In this document: piece after piece, positions 1 to 8,521 of the stretch
Layout: every line of letters begins with the position of its first letter
How positions within the stretch are numbered: position 1 is the first letter of the stretch
DNA from: Brevundimonas pondensis
GTDB lineage: Bacteria > Pseudomonadota > Alphaproteobacteria > Caulobacterales > Caulobacteraceae
Assembly (NCBI RefSeq): GCF_017487345.1
Contig: NZ_CP062006.1
Coordinates: 2,610,001-2,674,000 of the forward strand
Direction: 5' to 3'
Length of the DNA: 64,000 nucleotides
Notes under the pieces: model-generated
What the model was told of the DNA's origin: nothing
Seen by the model: only the letters and a program-made list of their open reading frames with translations
Database searches by the model: none
Position numbers and translations under genes: made by a program

Positions 1-147
1 CGTCTGTCATTCGCGGTTGAGTCCGCATGAACGCGTTTCGTCGCGGGCTGATTAGTTCAGGCGTCGACGCGTGGCCTGCCCGCGGGGGTCTAGAACGTCC
101 CTGACCTTCCGCTTCTCCTCCCGGCATGACGGGCCAGGGCTCGGCGC

Positions 148-340
148 TCAGGGCGCCGCTGGCCTCACCTCTTGACCGATCGCCCAGATGAGGCCCGAGA
201 GCTCACCAGCGATGGCGGCGATGAAGACGGTCGACCGTTTGCCGCTAGCGCTCACAAGACGATAGCGGTCGCAAAGGCGCACTTGGGCCTTGTACGCCAC
301 GTCCCGCAACACCGTCAGCTGACGGGAGGTCTTTCCGATT
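148..340 (-). pseudogene. IS110-family transposase, C-terminal remnant
   Basis: The minus strand reads open for about 64 codons to a TGA at 148-150, with the string VAYKAQVRLCDRYR followed by SGKRST and a tail IWAIGQEV. This arrangement is familiar from the C-termini of one group of IS110-type transposases. There is no start codon and no catalytic domain upstream, so it is a dead fragment. The rest of 1-391 shows no gene. Subfamily not determined. Confidence 0.55.
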
Positions 341-391
341 AAAACTCGTGGCGGATAGCGATAGTCTCAGGCGGCGCACGCACACCGCCGT

Positions 392-889
392 TCATTCCGT
401 GATGGTTTCTTTGGCCGCGCGAACGACCGGCGTCAGCCAACGGACGCACTCGAGGGCCATGTAGAAGGTCTTCGATGCGAGTGCTGACATGGCATCGTTC
501 CCCATGGTTTCTCCCCGGACCAGAAACTCTCGCGAGCTGACCCGTTCGCACCAGCCATCCTCGACCAACCTATGCATATGTCGTCTGACCGTCTCGTACG
601 GCAGCCCGAGGGAGCTTGATACGCTCAAGATTGAAACAGGACGCCTCAATTCATCGGGGAAGACGCCTTTCACGGCGTCGGCCCGCAGACAGTGATGATG
701 GTTGAGATGGCTCACCGAAGCGCGCGCCGCGGCAAAGAAGACGAACATGCGCGTAAAGTCGTAGTCGAAAGGCTCGGCGCAAGCAGGTCCCAAGCGGAGC
801 AAGGCGTCAAGCATCTGGCCGAAGGCGAAATTACGCAAGGCGTCGGCGGGCGGCGGATTATCGGACAACAAAACGGCAAGATCGGTCAT
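392..889 (-). CDS. Winged-helix transcriptional regulator, unassigned family
   Basis: A 165-residue protein from the ATG at 887-889; a longer reading from 940 is possible but adds an unlikely leader. The C-terminal half contains a helix-turn-helix, SVSSSLGLPYETVRRHMHRL, followed by VEDGWCERV, the usual recognition helix and wing layout of MarR/GntR-like DNA-binding domains. The N-terminal half is mostly helical with no ligand-binding motif I can name. It lies divergent from the AbgT-type transporter at 974 with only 84 bases between start codons, so control of that transporter is plausible but inferred. Confidence 0.6.
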   Translation of the reverse strand: MTDLAVLLSDNPPPADALRNFAFGQMLDALLRLGPACAEPFDYDFTRMFVFFAAARASVSHLNHHHCLRADAVKGVFPDELRRPVSILSVSSSLGLPYETVRRHMHRLVEDGWCERVSSREFLVRGETMGNDAMSALASKTFYMALECVRWLTPVVRAAKETITE

Positions 890-973
890 GGCCGGCGTCC
901 AGAGAAACGCGCACAAACCGCCCGACTCTCCCCGCGGCATGGTAACTGAGAGAATGAGAATCGGGACAATGTC

Positions 974-2401
974 ATGAAGCTAACGATCTGGGTCGGCATG
1001 GTGCTCGGGCTGACCCTGATCTGTCTTTCGGTGGTAGGGGCCGCCGCCGGATGGCCGGCTCCGGTGAGCGAAGGCGGATCGGAGACTGTTAAGAGCTTGC
1101 TTTCTGCAGACAACGTCCGGTCTCTCCTTACCCAAGCGCCGACGATTGCGACAGGCTTCCCGCCTTTCGGGACGATCATGCTTGTCTCCATCGGCGCAAG
1201 CATCGCCGTCTTGTCCGGTCTGATCGAGGATTTCGCGCGACTTGTCAGCCGAATTTCGTCCCGCGCGCTGGCCACGCCCTTGGTGTTCAGCCTGGGCTTG
1301 CTAGCCCATCAGTTGTCCGACGCGCTAATTCTAGTCTACTTGCCAGCCTGCGCGATGATCTTCAGTCATCATGGCCGGCACCCCGCCCTCGGCGTCCTGG
1401 CCGGATTCGCCGCCTTTTCCGGCGCTCTCTACGCCTCATTTGGTCCTGGCCTCCAAGATCTGGTTCTGCTCGGCATTACGCACCAGGCGGCGCAGGCCGC
1501 CGGCCTGGAGTGGGCGTTCAACCCCTTGGCCAACTGGTGGTTTTCCGCTGCCAGCGCCGTCGCTCTGCTGTTCGCGGGTTGGGTCGTGACTGACCGCGTG
1601 CTGGAGCGCACACCCCGTTTCCGGCCCGCGCCGCCCCAAACTGACGAGATGAACCCGAACGGCCTCGGCCTGGTCGCCGCCGCAGCGGCAGGAGCCGTCG
1701 TGCTTGCCATCTATGCGGGCCTTTCTCTAGGCCAGGCCGCTCCTCTCGCAGATTATCGGGCCCACAGCCTGGCGCGACACACCCCGGCCTTTGAGGCGGG
1801 CGCTGCCTTCCTCACCCTCCTGTTGATGAGCATGGGTCTCGCCTATGCGGTCAGCGCGAGGCGCTGGCGCTCGGCCGAGGATGTTTATCAGGCCCTCACC
1901 TACGGCATGGAGCGTCTGGCCCCATTCTTCCTAATGGCTGTCTTCATAGGGTTTCTGCTGGCGATGATCGATCTTTCCCGGCTGGGGGATGCCGCCGTAA
2001 CCGCCCTGACCCTCGGGTTAAGGGAAAGCCGGGCAGACCAGGTCGTGTTGATTGCGGCGCTGACGGGCACCACCGCGATCCTCGACTTCATCGTCTTCTC
2101 GGCTTCGGCGAAATGGGCGCTGATGGCCCCTACCCTGATCCCGGCTTTCGCACAGGCCGGTCTTTCGCCCGAACTCGTCACAGCGAGCTTCCGACTCGGC
2201 GATTCCGTGGCCAATATCCTCAACCCGCTGCAGCCGGCGGCCGCGCTCGCGATACTCAATGTCCGTCGTTGGGCGCCTGAGATTTCGCTCGGGCGCTTTC
2301 TAGCCTGCATGGCCCTGTACGCTATCGCCTATTCTCTCGTCGGCGGCGGACTGCTTGCACTCTGGATCGCGAGGGGCTGGGCCTTCGGCCCCTTCACGTG
2401 A
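974..2401 (+). CDS. AbgT-family transporter
   Basis: A 475-residue polytopic membrane protein with about 11-13 hydrophobic segments. Family signatures: AGLEWAFNPLANWWF followed by GWVVTDRVLE in the first half, and SASAKWALMAP then RLGDSVANILNPLQP near the end, matching the conserved FxxSASAKWA and IGDSxxNxxxPL regions of the AbgT (p-aminobenzoyl-glutamate) family. Members such as MtrF and YdaH have been linked to antimetabolite efflux, and AbgT itself to uptake of folate breakdown products; the substrate here cannot be read from sequence. The length is slightly below the usual 500 or so residues, without obvious truncation. A regulator is divergent upstream and a MarR gene convergent downstream. 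Confidence 0.88.
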   Translation: MKLTIWVGMVLGLTLICLSVVGAAAGWPAPVSEGGSETVKSLLSADNVRSLLTQAPTIATGFPPFGTIMLVSIGASIAVLSGLIEDFARLVSRISSRALATPLVFSLGLLAHQLSDALILVYLPACAMIFSHHGRHPALGVLAGFAAFSGALYASFGPGLQDLVLLGITHQAAQAAGLEWAFNPLANWWFSAASAVALLFAGWVVTDRVLERTPRFRPAPPQTDEMNPNGLGLVAAAAAGAVVLAIYAGLSLGQAAPLADYRAHSLARHTPAFEAGAAFLTLLLMSMGLAYAVSARRWRSAEDVYQALTYGMERLAPFFLMAVFIGFLLAMIDLSRLGDAAVTALTLGLRESRADQVVLIAALTGTTAILDFIVFSASAKWALMAPTLIPAFAQAGLSPELVTASFRLGDSVANILNPLQPAAALAILNVRRWAPEISLGRFLACMALYAIAYSLVGGGLLALWIARGWAFGPFT

Positions 2402-2416
2402 AGACATGCCGGGCGT

Positions 2417-2884
2417 TCAGCTCCCCCCGGCGTGAGGCGTAACGATGCGGGACAATAGACCGTCCAGTGCAGCCAGTTCCGCCACGCTCATGCGCGCCAG
2501 GGCGGTCTCCCCCGCTGTGGCGGAACGGCGACGCTCCTGATCGACCTTGGCCGCCCCGGACGGGGTTACATGAACCGTATTGATGCGGCGATCGGTTGGA
2601 TGTTGGCGGCGGTCGATCAGACCCTCTTTCTCAAGGCGGTCGATGATGCGCGTGACACAAGATGGACTTGTGGCCAAGGCGCCCGCAATCTCAGCCTGGC
2701 TGACGCCTCGTCTTCCTGCGGCGGCGACGACCTGCAATATCCGCCCCTGCCGGTCGTGATCGCGATGTTCGGAGGTACTAATCCGTTCCAGCTTCGCGGC
2801 GACCGATGAGGCCAGGGCGCGCCATTCGGGCGCGGGCGCAGGTTCAAGCCTCATATGGCGGACGGACGAAAAAGACGACGACAT
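2417..2884 (-). CDS. MarR-family transcriptional regulator
   Basis: A 155-residue MarR protein. The winged helix-turn-helix covers roughly residues 60-115: SQAEIAGALATSPSCVTRII, DRLEKEGLI, then the wing DRR-HPTDRR with conserved basic residues. The start at 2884 is preceded by GGAG about nine bases upstream. It converges on the AbgT transporter with 15 bases between stop codons; the gap holds a short GC-rich dyad (GCCGGG/CCCGGC) but no T-run. MarR proteins usually repress their own gene or a neighbour in response to phenolic or oxidative signals; no operator dyad was recognised here. Confidence 0.85.
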   Translation of the reverse strand: MSSSFSSVRHMRLEPAPAPEWRALASSVAAKLERISTSEHRDHDRQGRILQVVAAAGRRGVSQAEIAGALATSPSCVTRIIDRLEKEGLIDRRQHPTDRRINTVHVTPSGAAKVDQERRRSATAGETALARMSVAELAALDGLLSRIVTPHAGGS

Positions 2885-2965
2885 GGTGAAATCTCCAGGG
2901 CCGCTCCTTCGACGCCCTTAAGGAGATTTTCAACGCCGCCTCTACCCAATACGGGGAAAATTCCA

Positions 2966-3445
2966 TCATCCGTGGCCGGAGTGATTCAAGTAGGTCGCCA
3001 AACAGCGTTCAAGCTCGTCGAGCAGAAGGCCCGCACTGGACTCCGGCAAACGGCCCGAATGGAGCAGAACAATCAATTCGACAGCGGGATTCAAGGCCCC
3101 TGGCGGCCAGTACTGGCTTTGCCGCAAGGCGTCCGCCTGGGCACAAAGCATGACAAGCGCACGTCCCAGAGCGGGCACTCCCAAGGCGCCGCACGCTGTC
3201 AGCGCCGCGTCTGCGTCGTGAATCAACTGATCCAGTTCATAAGAGGCCGGGCGTCGTGACGGATCGCGGTCGATGAAGGCCTTCACCTTGTCCAGCCGAA
3301 GGGCGAGTTCTTCCCGACAGATGGTTTCCAGCGAAGCCAGATTCGCCTCCGCTGCGGCCAGAGCTTCACGCGGGCGCATGCCGTCGCGCGCCCGCACCAT
3401 GGCCTGGAGCCGGTTCTCGACGCGGCGGATGATTACTGCTGTCAT
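2966..3445 (-). CDS. Hypothetical helical protein of the chemotaxis module
   Basis: A 159-residue, probably all-helical cytoplasmic protein starting MTAVIIRRVENRL. Its ATG overlaps the TGA of the response regulator (TCAT at 3442-3445 on the plus strand), so it should be translationally coupled. No membrane segment or signal peptide is visible. There is no obvious Hpt histidine motif; the only histidines lie in the second half (LIHDADAALTACG, LLHSGRLPES, LNHSGHG). Position last in a receptor-STAS-receiver operon suggests a role in signal output or adaptation, comparable in place to the small Che proteins of Caulobacter clusters, but no function is assigned. Confidence 0.7.
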   Translation of the reverse strand: MTAVIIRRVENRLQAMVRARDGMRPREALAAAEANLASLETICREELALRLDKVKAFIDRDPSRRPASYELDQLIHDADAALTACGALGVPALGRALVMLCAQADALRQSQYWPPGALNPAVELIVLLHSGRLPESSAGLLLDELERCLATYLNHSGHG

Positions 3446-4038
3446 GACGAGACCTTTTGGGGCTGAAGCAGACTGTCGATTTCGGCCTGGGACATATTTG
3501 GGTCCACGGCGTCGCCGACTTCCGCAGAAAGATCCGTCTGGCGTCGCCCTGGGTGACCGTCCGGCACGCCTTCGTACCTGAACCGCCGGTCGGGCCCCAT
3601 ATAGACGCCTGCTTCGACAAAATGCCGCCCCGCACGTCCCATCCAGAGAATGCGGTCCAGCATGACGCTGGCGCTGAGCGGTTTCCGAACGATGAAGTTC
3701 GCGCCGCAGTCCCGCGCCATCTTCACCTGCGACAAGGGCGTATGCCCCGCCAGGGCTAGAACAGGGGCGTACCGGTTCGGCTCCTGCGCCGAATGACGAA
3801 GCCAACTGATTTCAGCGAACCCGTTGCCCGAAAGACTGCTGTCCACCAAGAACAGGTCATAGGCCTGGGCGTTGACTTGCTGCCGAAAAGCCTCGGCGTT
3901 CTGAGCCCTCCCGATCTGCTGGACACCGAATCCCATGAGAATTTGCGAGAGGATATCGAGGCCGGATGCGCTGTCGTCCGCACACAGGACCTGAGCCTCG
4001 CTCAGGTCTATCCGACTATTCCAGACGTCCTTCTTCAT
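3442..4038 (-). CDS. CheY-like response regulator
   Basis: A 198-residue protein beginning MKKDVWNSRIDL; this start has GGAGAAG just upstream and is preferred over an earlier in-frame ATG. The receiver domain fills about residues 15-135: acidic pair in VLCADDSASG, phospho-acceptor Asp in LFLVDSSLSG, invariant Lys in FIVRKPLS. The usual Thr/Ser after beta-4 appears to be Ala (PVLALAGH). The C-terminal tail with MGPDRRFRYEG and a Gly-Arg-Arg segment is an extension seen on several alphaproteobacterial single-domain regulators; it has no DNA-binding domain. It probably takes phosphate from a kinase encoded elsewhere. Confidence 0.82.
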   Translation of the reverse strand: MKKDVWNSRIDLSEAQVLCADDSASGLDILSQILMGFGVQQIGRAQNAEAFRQQVNAQAYDLFLVDSSLSGNGFAEISWLRHSAQEPNRYAPVLALAGHTPLSQVKMARDCGANFIVRKPLSASVMLDRILWMGRAGRHFVEAGVYMGPDRRFRYEGVPDGHPGRRQTDLSAEVGDAVDPNMSQAEIDSLLQPQKVSS

Positions 4039-4113
4039 CGCCTTCTCCTCACGCCCCGGAAGCAAGGAAACGTCCGTCGCTTTTTCCTTCGCGGCAAACC
4101 GCGGCGGCACACG

Positions 4114-4389
4114 TCACGTAGCGGAAGTTCCGCTGAGATCAAGGCAACGGAATACATCTTCCACCACCGGCGCAGCATTGATCAGCCTCAATTCGCGGCC
4201 GTCTTCGGCCCAAACGCCGAAGACGGCCAACAGAAAACACACGCCGTGGCTGTCGACATGCGTCACCGCGCTTCCATCGAGATCAAGGTCGCAGCCGCGC
4301 CGCGCTTCAATACGCGCCTCGAGCGTCTTGGTCGTCTCCTTGTCGAGCCGGGGCGGCAAAGCCTCCAGGTTCGGCCGGCACGCCGCCAT
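4114..4389 (-). CDS. STAS-domain protein (anti-sigma-antagonist fold)
   Basis: A 91-residue single STAS domain. DLDGSAVTHVDSHGVCFLL matches the central strand and helix of SpoIIAA-like proteins, with a serine (VDSHG) at the usual phosphorylation position; RLINAAPVVEDVFRCLDLSG matches the C-terminal half. Start chosen at 4389 because GGAAGGAG lies six bases upstream and the ATG overlaps the receptor stop (TGATG). A start at 4404 would add five residues. In Caulobacter chemotaxis operons a comparable STAS protein (CheX) follows a chemoreceptor gene, so a partner role in receptor signalling is likely. No anti-sigma kinase lies nearby. Confidence 0.8.
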   Translation of the reverse strand: MAACRPNLEALPPRLDKETTKTLEARIEARRGCDLDLDGSAVTHVDSHGVCFLLAVFGVWAEDGRELRLINAAPVVEDVFRCLDLSGTSAT

Positions 4390-5984
4390 CAAAACTCCTT
4401 CCACTCCGAGGACGGCGCGCGGACCGTCGCAGTGCTTGCAGGGCGCCGCCTCTCCCCCAGATTCACCACGCCGGCACGGGCGAGCGCCGGGCGTGGCGGG
4501 GCCTTGGCCGACGGCGGCGCGGCGTGTTCCCGCACGCTGAAACGGCCCACCAACCGCGCCAGTTGGTCCGCCTCCTGGGTAAGATTGAGGCTGGCGGCGG
4601 TGGATTGTTCGACCATGGCCGCATTCTGTTGCGTCGCCTGGTCCATGAGGTTTACTGCGGTGTTGATCTCGCCCAGGGCGAGGGACTGTTCACGCGCCGA
4701 AGCCGTGATTTCGTTCATAAGGCCGTGGATGTCCTGGATTCGGCTGACCATGGCGCTGAGAGCATCTTCGGTTTCGCTCACCTGGGAAACCCCCGACTCG
4801 ATCTGCCGCGCCGACTCGGAGATCAGGGTCTTGATCTCCTTGGCGGCCTCGGCCGAGCGTTGAGCGAGCGCGCGGACTTCGGACGCCACCACCGCGAAAC
4901 CCCGCCCTGCCTCGCCAGCCCTGGCCGCCTCCACCCCGGCGTTCAGCGCAAGGAGGTTGGTCTGGAAGGCAATCTCGTCGATGACGCCGATGATCTGGCT
5001 GATCTGGGTGGCGGATCGCTTGATCTCGCCCATGGCGGCGGTCGTTCGTATCATGACCTCAGCGGCGCGATCACCGTCGCTCCGGGTGAAGTCCACGACA
5101 GCCGAAGCTCGCTGCGCGCCGTCCGCCGACTTCTGTACGGTGACGGTGATTTGGTCGAGAGCCGCGGCCGTCTCTTCCAGCGTCGCCGCCTGGTGTTCGG
5201 TTCGTCTGGACAGATCATCGGCCGCCTGGCTGATTTCGCCCACGCCGCTGCGCATGGCGCGGGTGTTGACGGAAACTTCCGCCATGGCTGTTTCCAGCTT
5301 TTCGAGCGCCGCGTTGAAATCGGTCTTGAGCCGACCGTACTCGCCGCTGAAATCCGATGATATCCGCGTCGTGAGATCGCCTTCGGCGAGACGGGTCAGA
5401 GCCTCCCCGGTCGCTTGCACAACCGCCTGCTGTGCAAGCTCAGCCGAATGTCGCCTCTCGTCGGCTTCGCGGCGGGCGGTTTCGGCCGCTTCGAGATAGA
5501 GGGAGATGACGAAATCCATGTCGAGCATGGCGGCCTTGATCACGACGCCGAGCGTCGCCGCAAGTTCTTTGCCCCCGTCGCCCTTCGACCACCGTGAGCG
5601 GTTCATTTCATGCTCAGCGACGATCGCGCCTGTCAGGGCTTCAAGGACCAGGGCGTAGCCGCCAATGTACCATCGAGGCTCAAGCCCGATACGCGCATGC
5701 GTTGAGCCGATGCGCTGAACGCTTTCCACATAGGACTTATCGAAACGCCCTGAGGCGATATTGGACCAATGGGCCGCCTGGGAGCTTTTCGCGCCATTAA
5801 TCTGACGCTCGCCGGCGAAGAAACGCGCCACCTCGGGAAACTGACGGATCTGTGCGTAGAAGCCTTCCAGACTCTCAGGAAGCGCCCGTTCGATCGTGGC
5901 TTGCGTCCGCGCGAGTCGCTGCTGGGCCGCCTCGTCCAGCTTTATGAAAGCAAGACGCTTCTTTAATTGAAAGGGATCCGACAT
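4389..5984 (-). CDS. Cytosolic globin-coupled methyl-accepting chemotaxis protein
   Basis: A 531-residue soluble chemoreceptor with no membrane segment or signal peptide. Residues about 1-170 form a protoglobin sensor with a candidate proximal haem ligand His96 in [10 protein letters not shown], as in HemAT-type oxygen sensors. A short HAMP-like stretch ([19 protein letters not shown]) follows. The long coiled-coil signalling domain has the conserved hairpin tip [20 protein letters not shown]. The last five residues, EWKEF, fit the x-W-x-x-F tether used by CheR/CheB. Start at 5984 ([10 protein letters not shown]) is chosen because upstream codons look non-coding. It heads a four-gene module. 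Oxygen or redox taxis is the likely role; the ligand is inferred. Confidence 0.88.
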   Translation of the reverse strand: MSDPFQLKKRLAFIKLDEAAQQRLARTQATIERALPESLEGFYAQIRQFPEVARFFAGERQINGAKSSQAAHWSNIASGRFDKSYVESVQRIGSTHARIGLEPRWYIGGYALVLEALTGAIVAEHEMNRSRWSKGDGGKELAATLGVVIKAAMLDMDFVISLYLEAAETARREADERRHSAELAQQAVVQATGEALTRLAEGDLTTRISSDFSGEYGRLKTDFNAALEKLETAMAEVSVNTRAMRSGVGEISQAADDLSRRTEHQAATLEETAAALDQITVTVQKSADGAQRASAVVDFTRSDGDRAAEVMIRTTAAMGEIKRSATQISQIIGVIDEIAFQTNLLALNAGVEAARAGEAGRGFAVVASEVRALAQRSAEAAKEIKTLISESARQIESGVSQVSETEDALSAMVSRIQDIHGLMNEITASAREQSLALGEINTAVNLMDQATQQNAAMVEQSTAASLNLTQEADQLARLVGRFSVREHAAPPSAKAPPRPALARAGVVNLGERRRPASTATVRAPSSEWKEF

Positions 5985-6223
5985 GACCACGCGCCTCCTG
6001 AATATGGAGAGCCTTTTGCCGCCACTTCCTGAAGCTCGACCTACTGATGCATCGCACACGCAATAATTGCGGCTTCGAATGATTGTGCACCGCAACCAAT
6101 CTTTACGGAAGGGCAAGATTGGGGATCACCTCATGGCGAGGCGGTCGTGCCCTGAACCCTGACCGGCGACGCGACCACATCGTCCGCCCGAGAAGGTCTC
6201 TCTTCAGCTCTGATGAAATCCCG

Positions 6224-6328
6224 ATGAAGCGTCCCAAACCTCGCCTCCGCTCGAGCACCGTGGATCTCATCTGCGCCGGCCTTTTCGCCGGACTGACCAT
6301 CGGCGTCATGCTGATCGTCGTGCTTTGA
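6224..6328 (+). CDS. Possible small single-pass membrane protein
   Basis: A 34-codon frame beginning MKRPKPRLRSS, with a basic N-terminus followed by a clean hydrophobic segment LICAGLFAGLTIGVMLIVVL that reaches the stop. The charge pattern (basic end inside, one helix, no tail) suits a small membrane protein. The ribosome-binding site is poor, and nothing else in 5985-6447 looks coding, so this could be chance. It sits on the plus strand, divergent from the globin receptor 239 bases away. Confidence 0.3.
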   Translation: MKRPKPRLRSSTVDLICAGLFAGLTIGVMLIVVL

Positions 6329-6447
6329 TGCTTCGACTTCAAACCGAAACGAGCGCCCACTCTGGAAGGCGGCGGACGTCTGCGGCGCTGGTCCGAGTCC
6401 TGTTTCCAACATAAGCTCGGATCTTAACCCTGCTTAACATCTAGCGT

Positions 6448-6651
6448 TCAAGCTTCAGACATGGGCCGCAGACCAAGCCGCCAGGCCGATCCGGCGTTGG
6501 TGTTCCCTAGCCCCTGCCGCGACCAGAACACCTCGATCCGCAGGCCTCCGTACCGGGCCGTCTTCAGCTCCAGTCGCCCGCCGCTGTCGGTCACGCGATC
6601 CGATGCGATAGCCAGACCGAGACCGTGGCGACCGCCCCTTTCGCAAGTCAA
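6448..6651 (-). pseudogene. Histidine-kinase ATPase domain, C-terminal fragment
   Basis: The reading frame contains GRHGLGLAIASDRVTDSGGR, the G2 box and following helix of an HATPase domain, then a terminal strand LRIEVFWSRQG. The N box, G1 box and His-box are absent: codons before the fragment are unrelated and stop within about 20 residues. It is the last 60 or so codons of a two-component sensor kinase whose 5' part has been lost. Confidence 0.55.
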
Positions 6652-7009
6652 CTAGGTTAGATCGCCCACGCGGATGTTGTTGTACTTCCCAGGTCTGACG
6701 CCGCCTGACGCGGCCTGTTGAACTTGCGTACAATTCAGAAATGCGTAGCGGGCCTCGCCAATGGAACGACCGCGATGGCCGATCACCCAACGAATGGACC
6801 GATCCAGCACGCTCAAGCCACTCGCTGAGCGGGGCATATTAATTTTGTCATCCCAGAGAAGGCGAACCTGGTTGCCTCCCTTTGCCGCCCATGCATCGGC
6901 TGGAGAGGCCCGTGGTCATGCCGCTCAGGTCCCTGCGATCCTTCGCATATCGGATCGACGCCAGAACATCGCGGCACTCCAGACAGACACGTCCGCCGTC
7001 AGCTAGGCG
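6652..7009. other. Region without a recognisable gene
   Basis: About 360 bases between two gene remnants. Short open frames exist on both strands but none has a ribosome-binding site with a protein I recognise. The context of fragments on both sides suggests decayed coding DNA. Confidence 0.5.
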
Positions 7010-7105
7010 CTAGGTGTTCAAATTCAGTTCCGCAACCATGAAGTCGACGAAGGCCCTCACCTTCGGCATGGCGAGTACCTCATCACAATTACGCAGCATA
7101 TCGCG
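7010..7105 (-). pseudogene. LysR-type regulator, C-terminal scrap
   Basis: The last 25-30 codons before the stop read CDEVLAMPKVRAFVDFMVAE, which resembles the final helix of LysR-type effector domains (pattern PKVRAFIDF). No upstream LysR sequence is present; the frame runs into the MarR pseudogene on the other strand. It is a short piece and therefore tentative. Confidence 0.35.
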
Positions 7106-7135
7106 CAATGCCCTGTGTATTGATGTCCAACAGGA

Positions 7136-7579
7136 ATGATCCATCGAGATTTCTACGACAACGCCATCGTGCGGAAGGCCTACACAGCCAAAAAGCTGTT
7201 GGACCTCGCCTTCCTGGTCAGAACCAAGTGACGAAGGTCTACGCCCGCAACGGAATGGTCTTTCCCGTCTCCTGCTCGTCCACACTGCTGCATCTCAACA
7301 AGAATGGACCGGCTTCCGTGACAGAGGTCGCCCGCGCGTTGCCCCCCTCACCAGACGGTGGCGCAACTCCTCGCCACGCTCAGCAAGCTCCACGTCATCG
7401 AAAAGCGAACCGACGCCGCCGACCGCCGACGCACCGAGTATTTTCTGACCGAGTTCGGCACGGCCCAGGCCAGCCTTGGTCGGCTGGGCCGCTTGAAATC
7501 CATTTTTCCGGCTGCACGCAAAGTCGCATCTCGATCCATTGCGGACCTATCCGATTGCCTTGGTCAATCGTCCAGCTAA
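7136..7579 (+). pseudogene. MarR-family regulator with two frameshifts
   Basis: Three consecutive pieces align to one MarR protein. The first, from ATG 7136, reads MIHRDFYDNAIVRKAYTAKK and stops near 7231. The next frame continues KVYARNGMVFPVSCSSTLL and ASVTEVARAL to a six-C run near 7340. The original frame then resumes HQTVAQLLATLSKLHVIEKR with the wing DAADRRRTEYFLTEFG. The two shifts compensate, restoring the frame for the DNA-binding domain. Sequencing error at the C-run is possible for one shift but not obviously for the other. The intact protein would be about 147 residues. Confidence 0.6.
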
Positions 7580-7588
7580 CGTAGAGCT

Positions 7589-7987
7589 ATGGAAATCAAC
7601 CGCAGAATCGTCGTTGCTGGAGTGGGTTTGACCGTCACTTCACCCCTCCACGCTTCTGCTGCGAGCATGGGGAGCGCGCCGATGTACGGCTTAATCGGGA
7701 AAATGACAGCGCAGCCAGGTCGTCGCGACGAGTTGATAAGCATCCTCATCGAGGGTGTGAGCGGTCTGCCAGGCTGTTTAAGCTACATTGTTGCGGCCGA
7801 CCCGCAGGAGCCGGATGTGATCTGGATCACAGAGGCGTGGCAGAGCAAGGAGGCGCACGGCGCTTCACTCACGCTACCGTCTGTCCGCGATGCGATCTCT
7901 AAAGGGCGTCCGATGATCGCGGGAATGTCGAGGGTGGCCGAAACGGAGCCGGCAGGAGGGCACGGCCTCGTCACGCCTACCCTCTGA
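7589..7987 (+). CDS. Exported antibiotic-biosynthesis-monooxygenase-fold protein
   Basis: A 132-residue protein with a short N-terminal signal-like segment (RRIVVAGVGLTVTSPLHASA) and then a ferredoxin-like ABM domain: YGLIGKMTAQPGRRDELISI, CLSYIVAADPQEPDVIWITE, AWQSKEAHGASL. This small dimeric fold is used by quinol monooxygenases and haem-degrading enzymes; catalytic residues are not conserved enough to choose. It follows the MarR pseudogene by nine bases on the same strand, so the two may once have formed a repressor-enzyme pair. Confidence 0.7.
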   Translation: MEINRRIVVAGVGLTVTSPLHASAASMGSAPMYGLIGKMTAQPGRRDELISILIEGVSGLPGCLSYIVAADPQEPDVIWITEAWQSKEAHGASLTLPSVRDAISKGRPMIAGMSRVAETEPAGGHGLVTPTL

Positions 7988-8044
7988 CATCCGCTTCCCA
8001 CCCTTGGTCGACGTTGATGGCGACCGCTTTCCAGTCCGAAGGCC

Positions 8045-8099
8045 AATGTCTGCTTTCGGCGCTGAAGCCCACGACCGCAATCGACCCTTAGCTGACGTT
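8045..8099. repeat. Dispersed GTCCGC/GCGGAC-type repeat, copy A (degenerate)
   Basis: Contains TGCTTTCGGCGCTGAAGCCC, then ACGACCGCAATCGACCC, closely matching copy B at 15520 along about 50 bases. The outer hexamers have drifted (GTCTGC and GCTGAC). Confidence 0.55.
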
Positions 8100-8521
8100 T
8101 AGCTCTTGGGGCCTACGCCAAGCATATCCGGGCGTTCTGGCGGAGCGCGACGGACTCCTGCGGGCGGGCGATCGCACCATCACCCTTCCTTCCGACACAT
8201 CGATTAATCCTCACGCCATCGTGTGTCGGCGCTGGCGAGGTCGGCCCGGCCTCCTGCTGGTCGCGGTTCCGCTGATCGCTCAGGTAAGATCAGACGGGAC
8301 CACAGGAGACCTGGACGTGCTGGTCGTGCTCGAGGGCAGGCAGGAGCGCGGCCGGGGGCGCGAAACCCTTGCCGCAACAGACGAGCCCAGAACTGCGCGA
8401 TATCGCCTGACGGAAAGGCGATGCTTGTGGGGTCAATGGCCGCAGACGATCCTATGGTTCTCAGACCATCCGATCTCTAGGGTTGCATGAAGCACCGCCA
8501 AAGCTAGGACCTCCCTCACGC
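8100..8521. other. Non-coding or decayed gap before mrpA
   Basis: About 420 bases with overlapping open frames rich in Arg, none with a convincing start. One frame reads AERDGLLRAGDRTITLPSD, then LLLVAVPLIAQVRSDG and LDVLVVLEG; this looks like old regulator-type coding sequence interrupted near both ends, but I cannot assign it. The mrp promoter must lie in its right part; no clear -35/-10 pair was found. Confidence 0.4.

Noticed and set aside
8221..8490. Possible gene upstream of mrpA
   Set aside because: Arg-rich overlapping frames, no ribosome-binding site and no recognisable domain; kept only as a decayed region.
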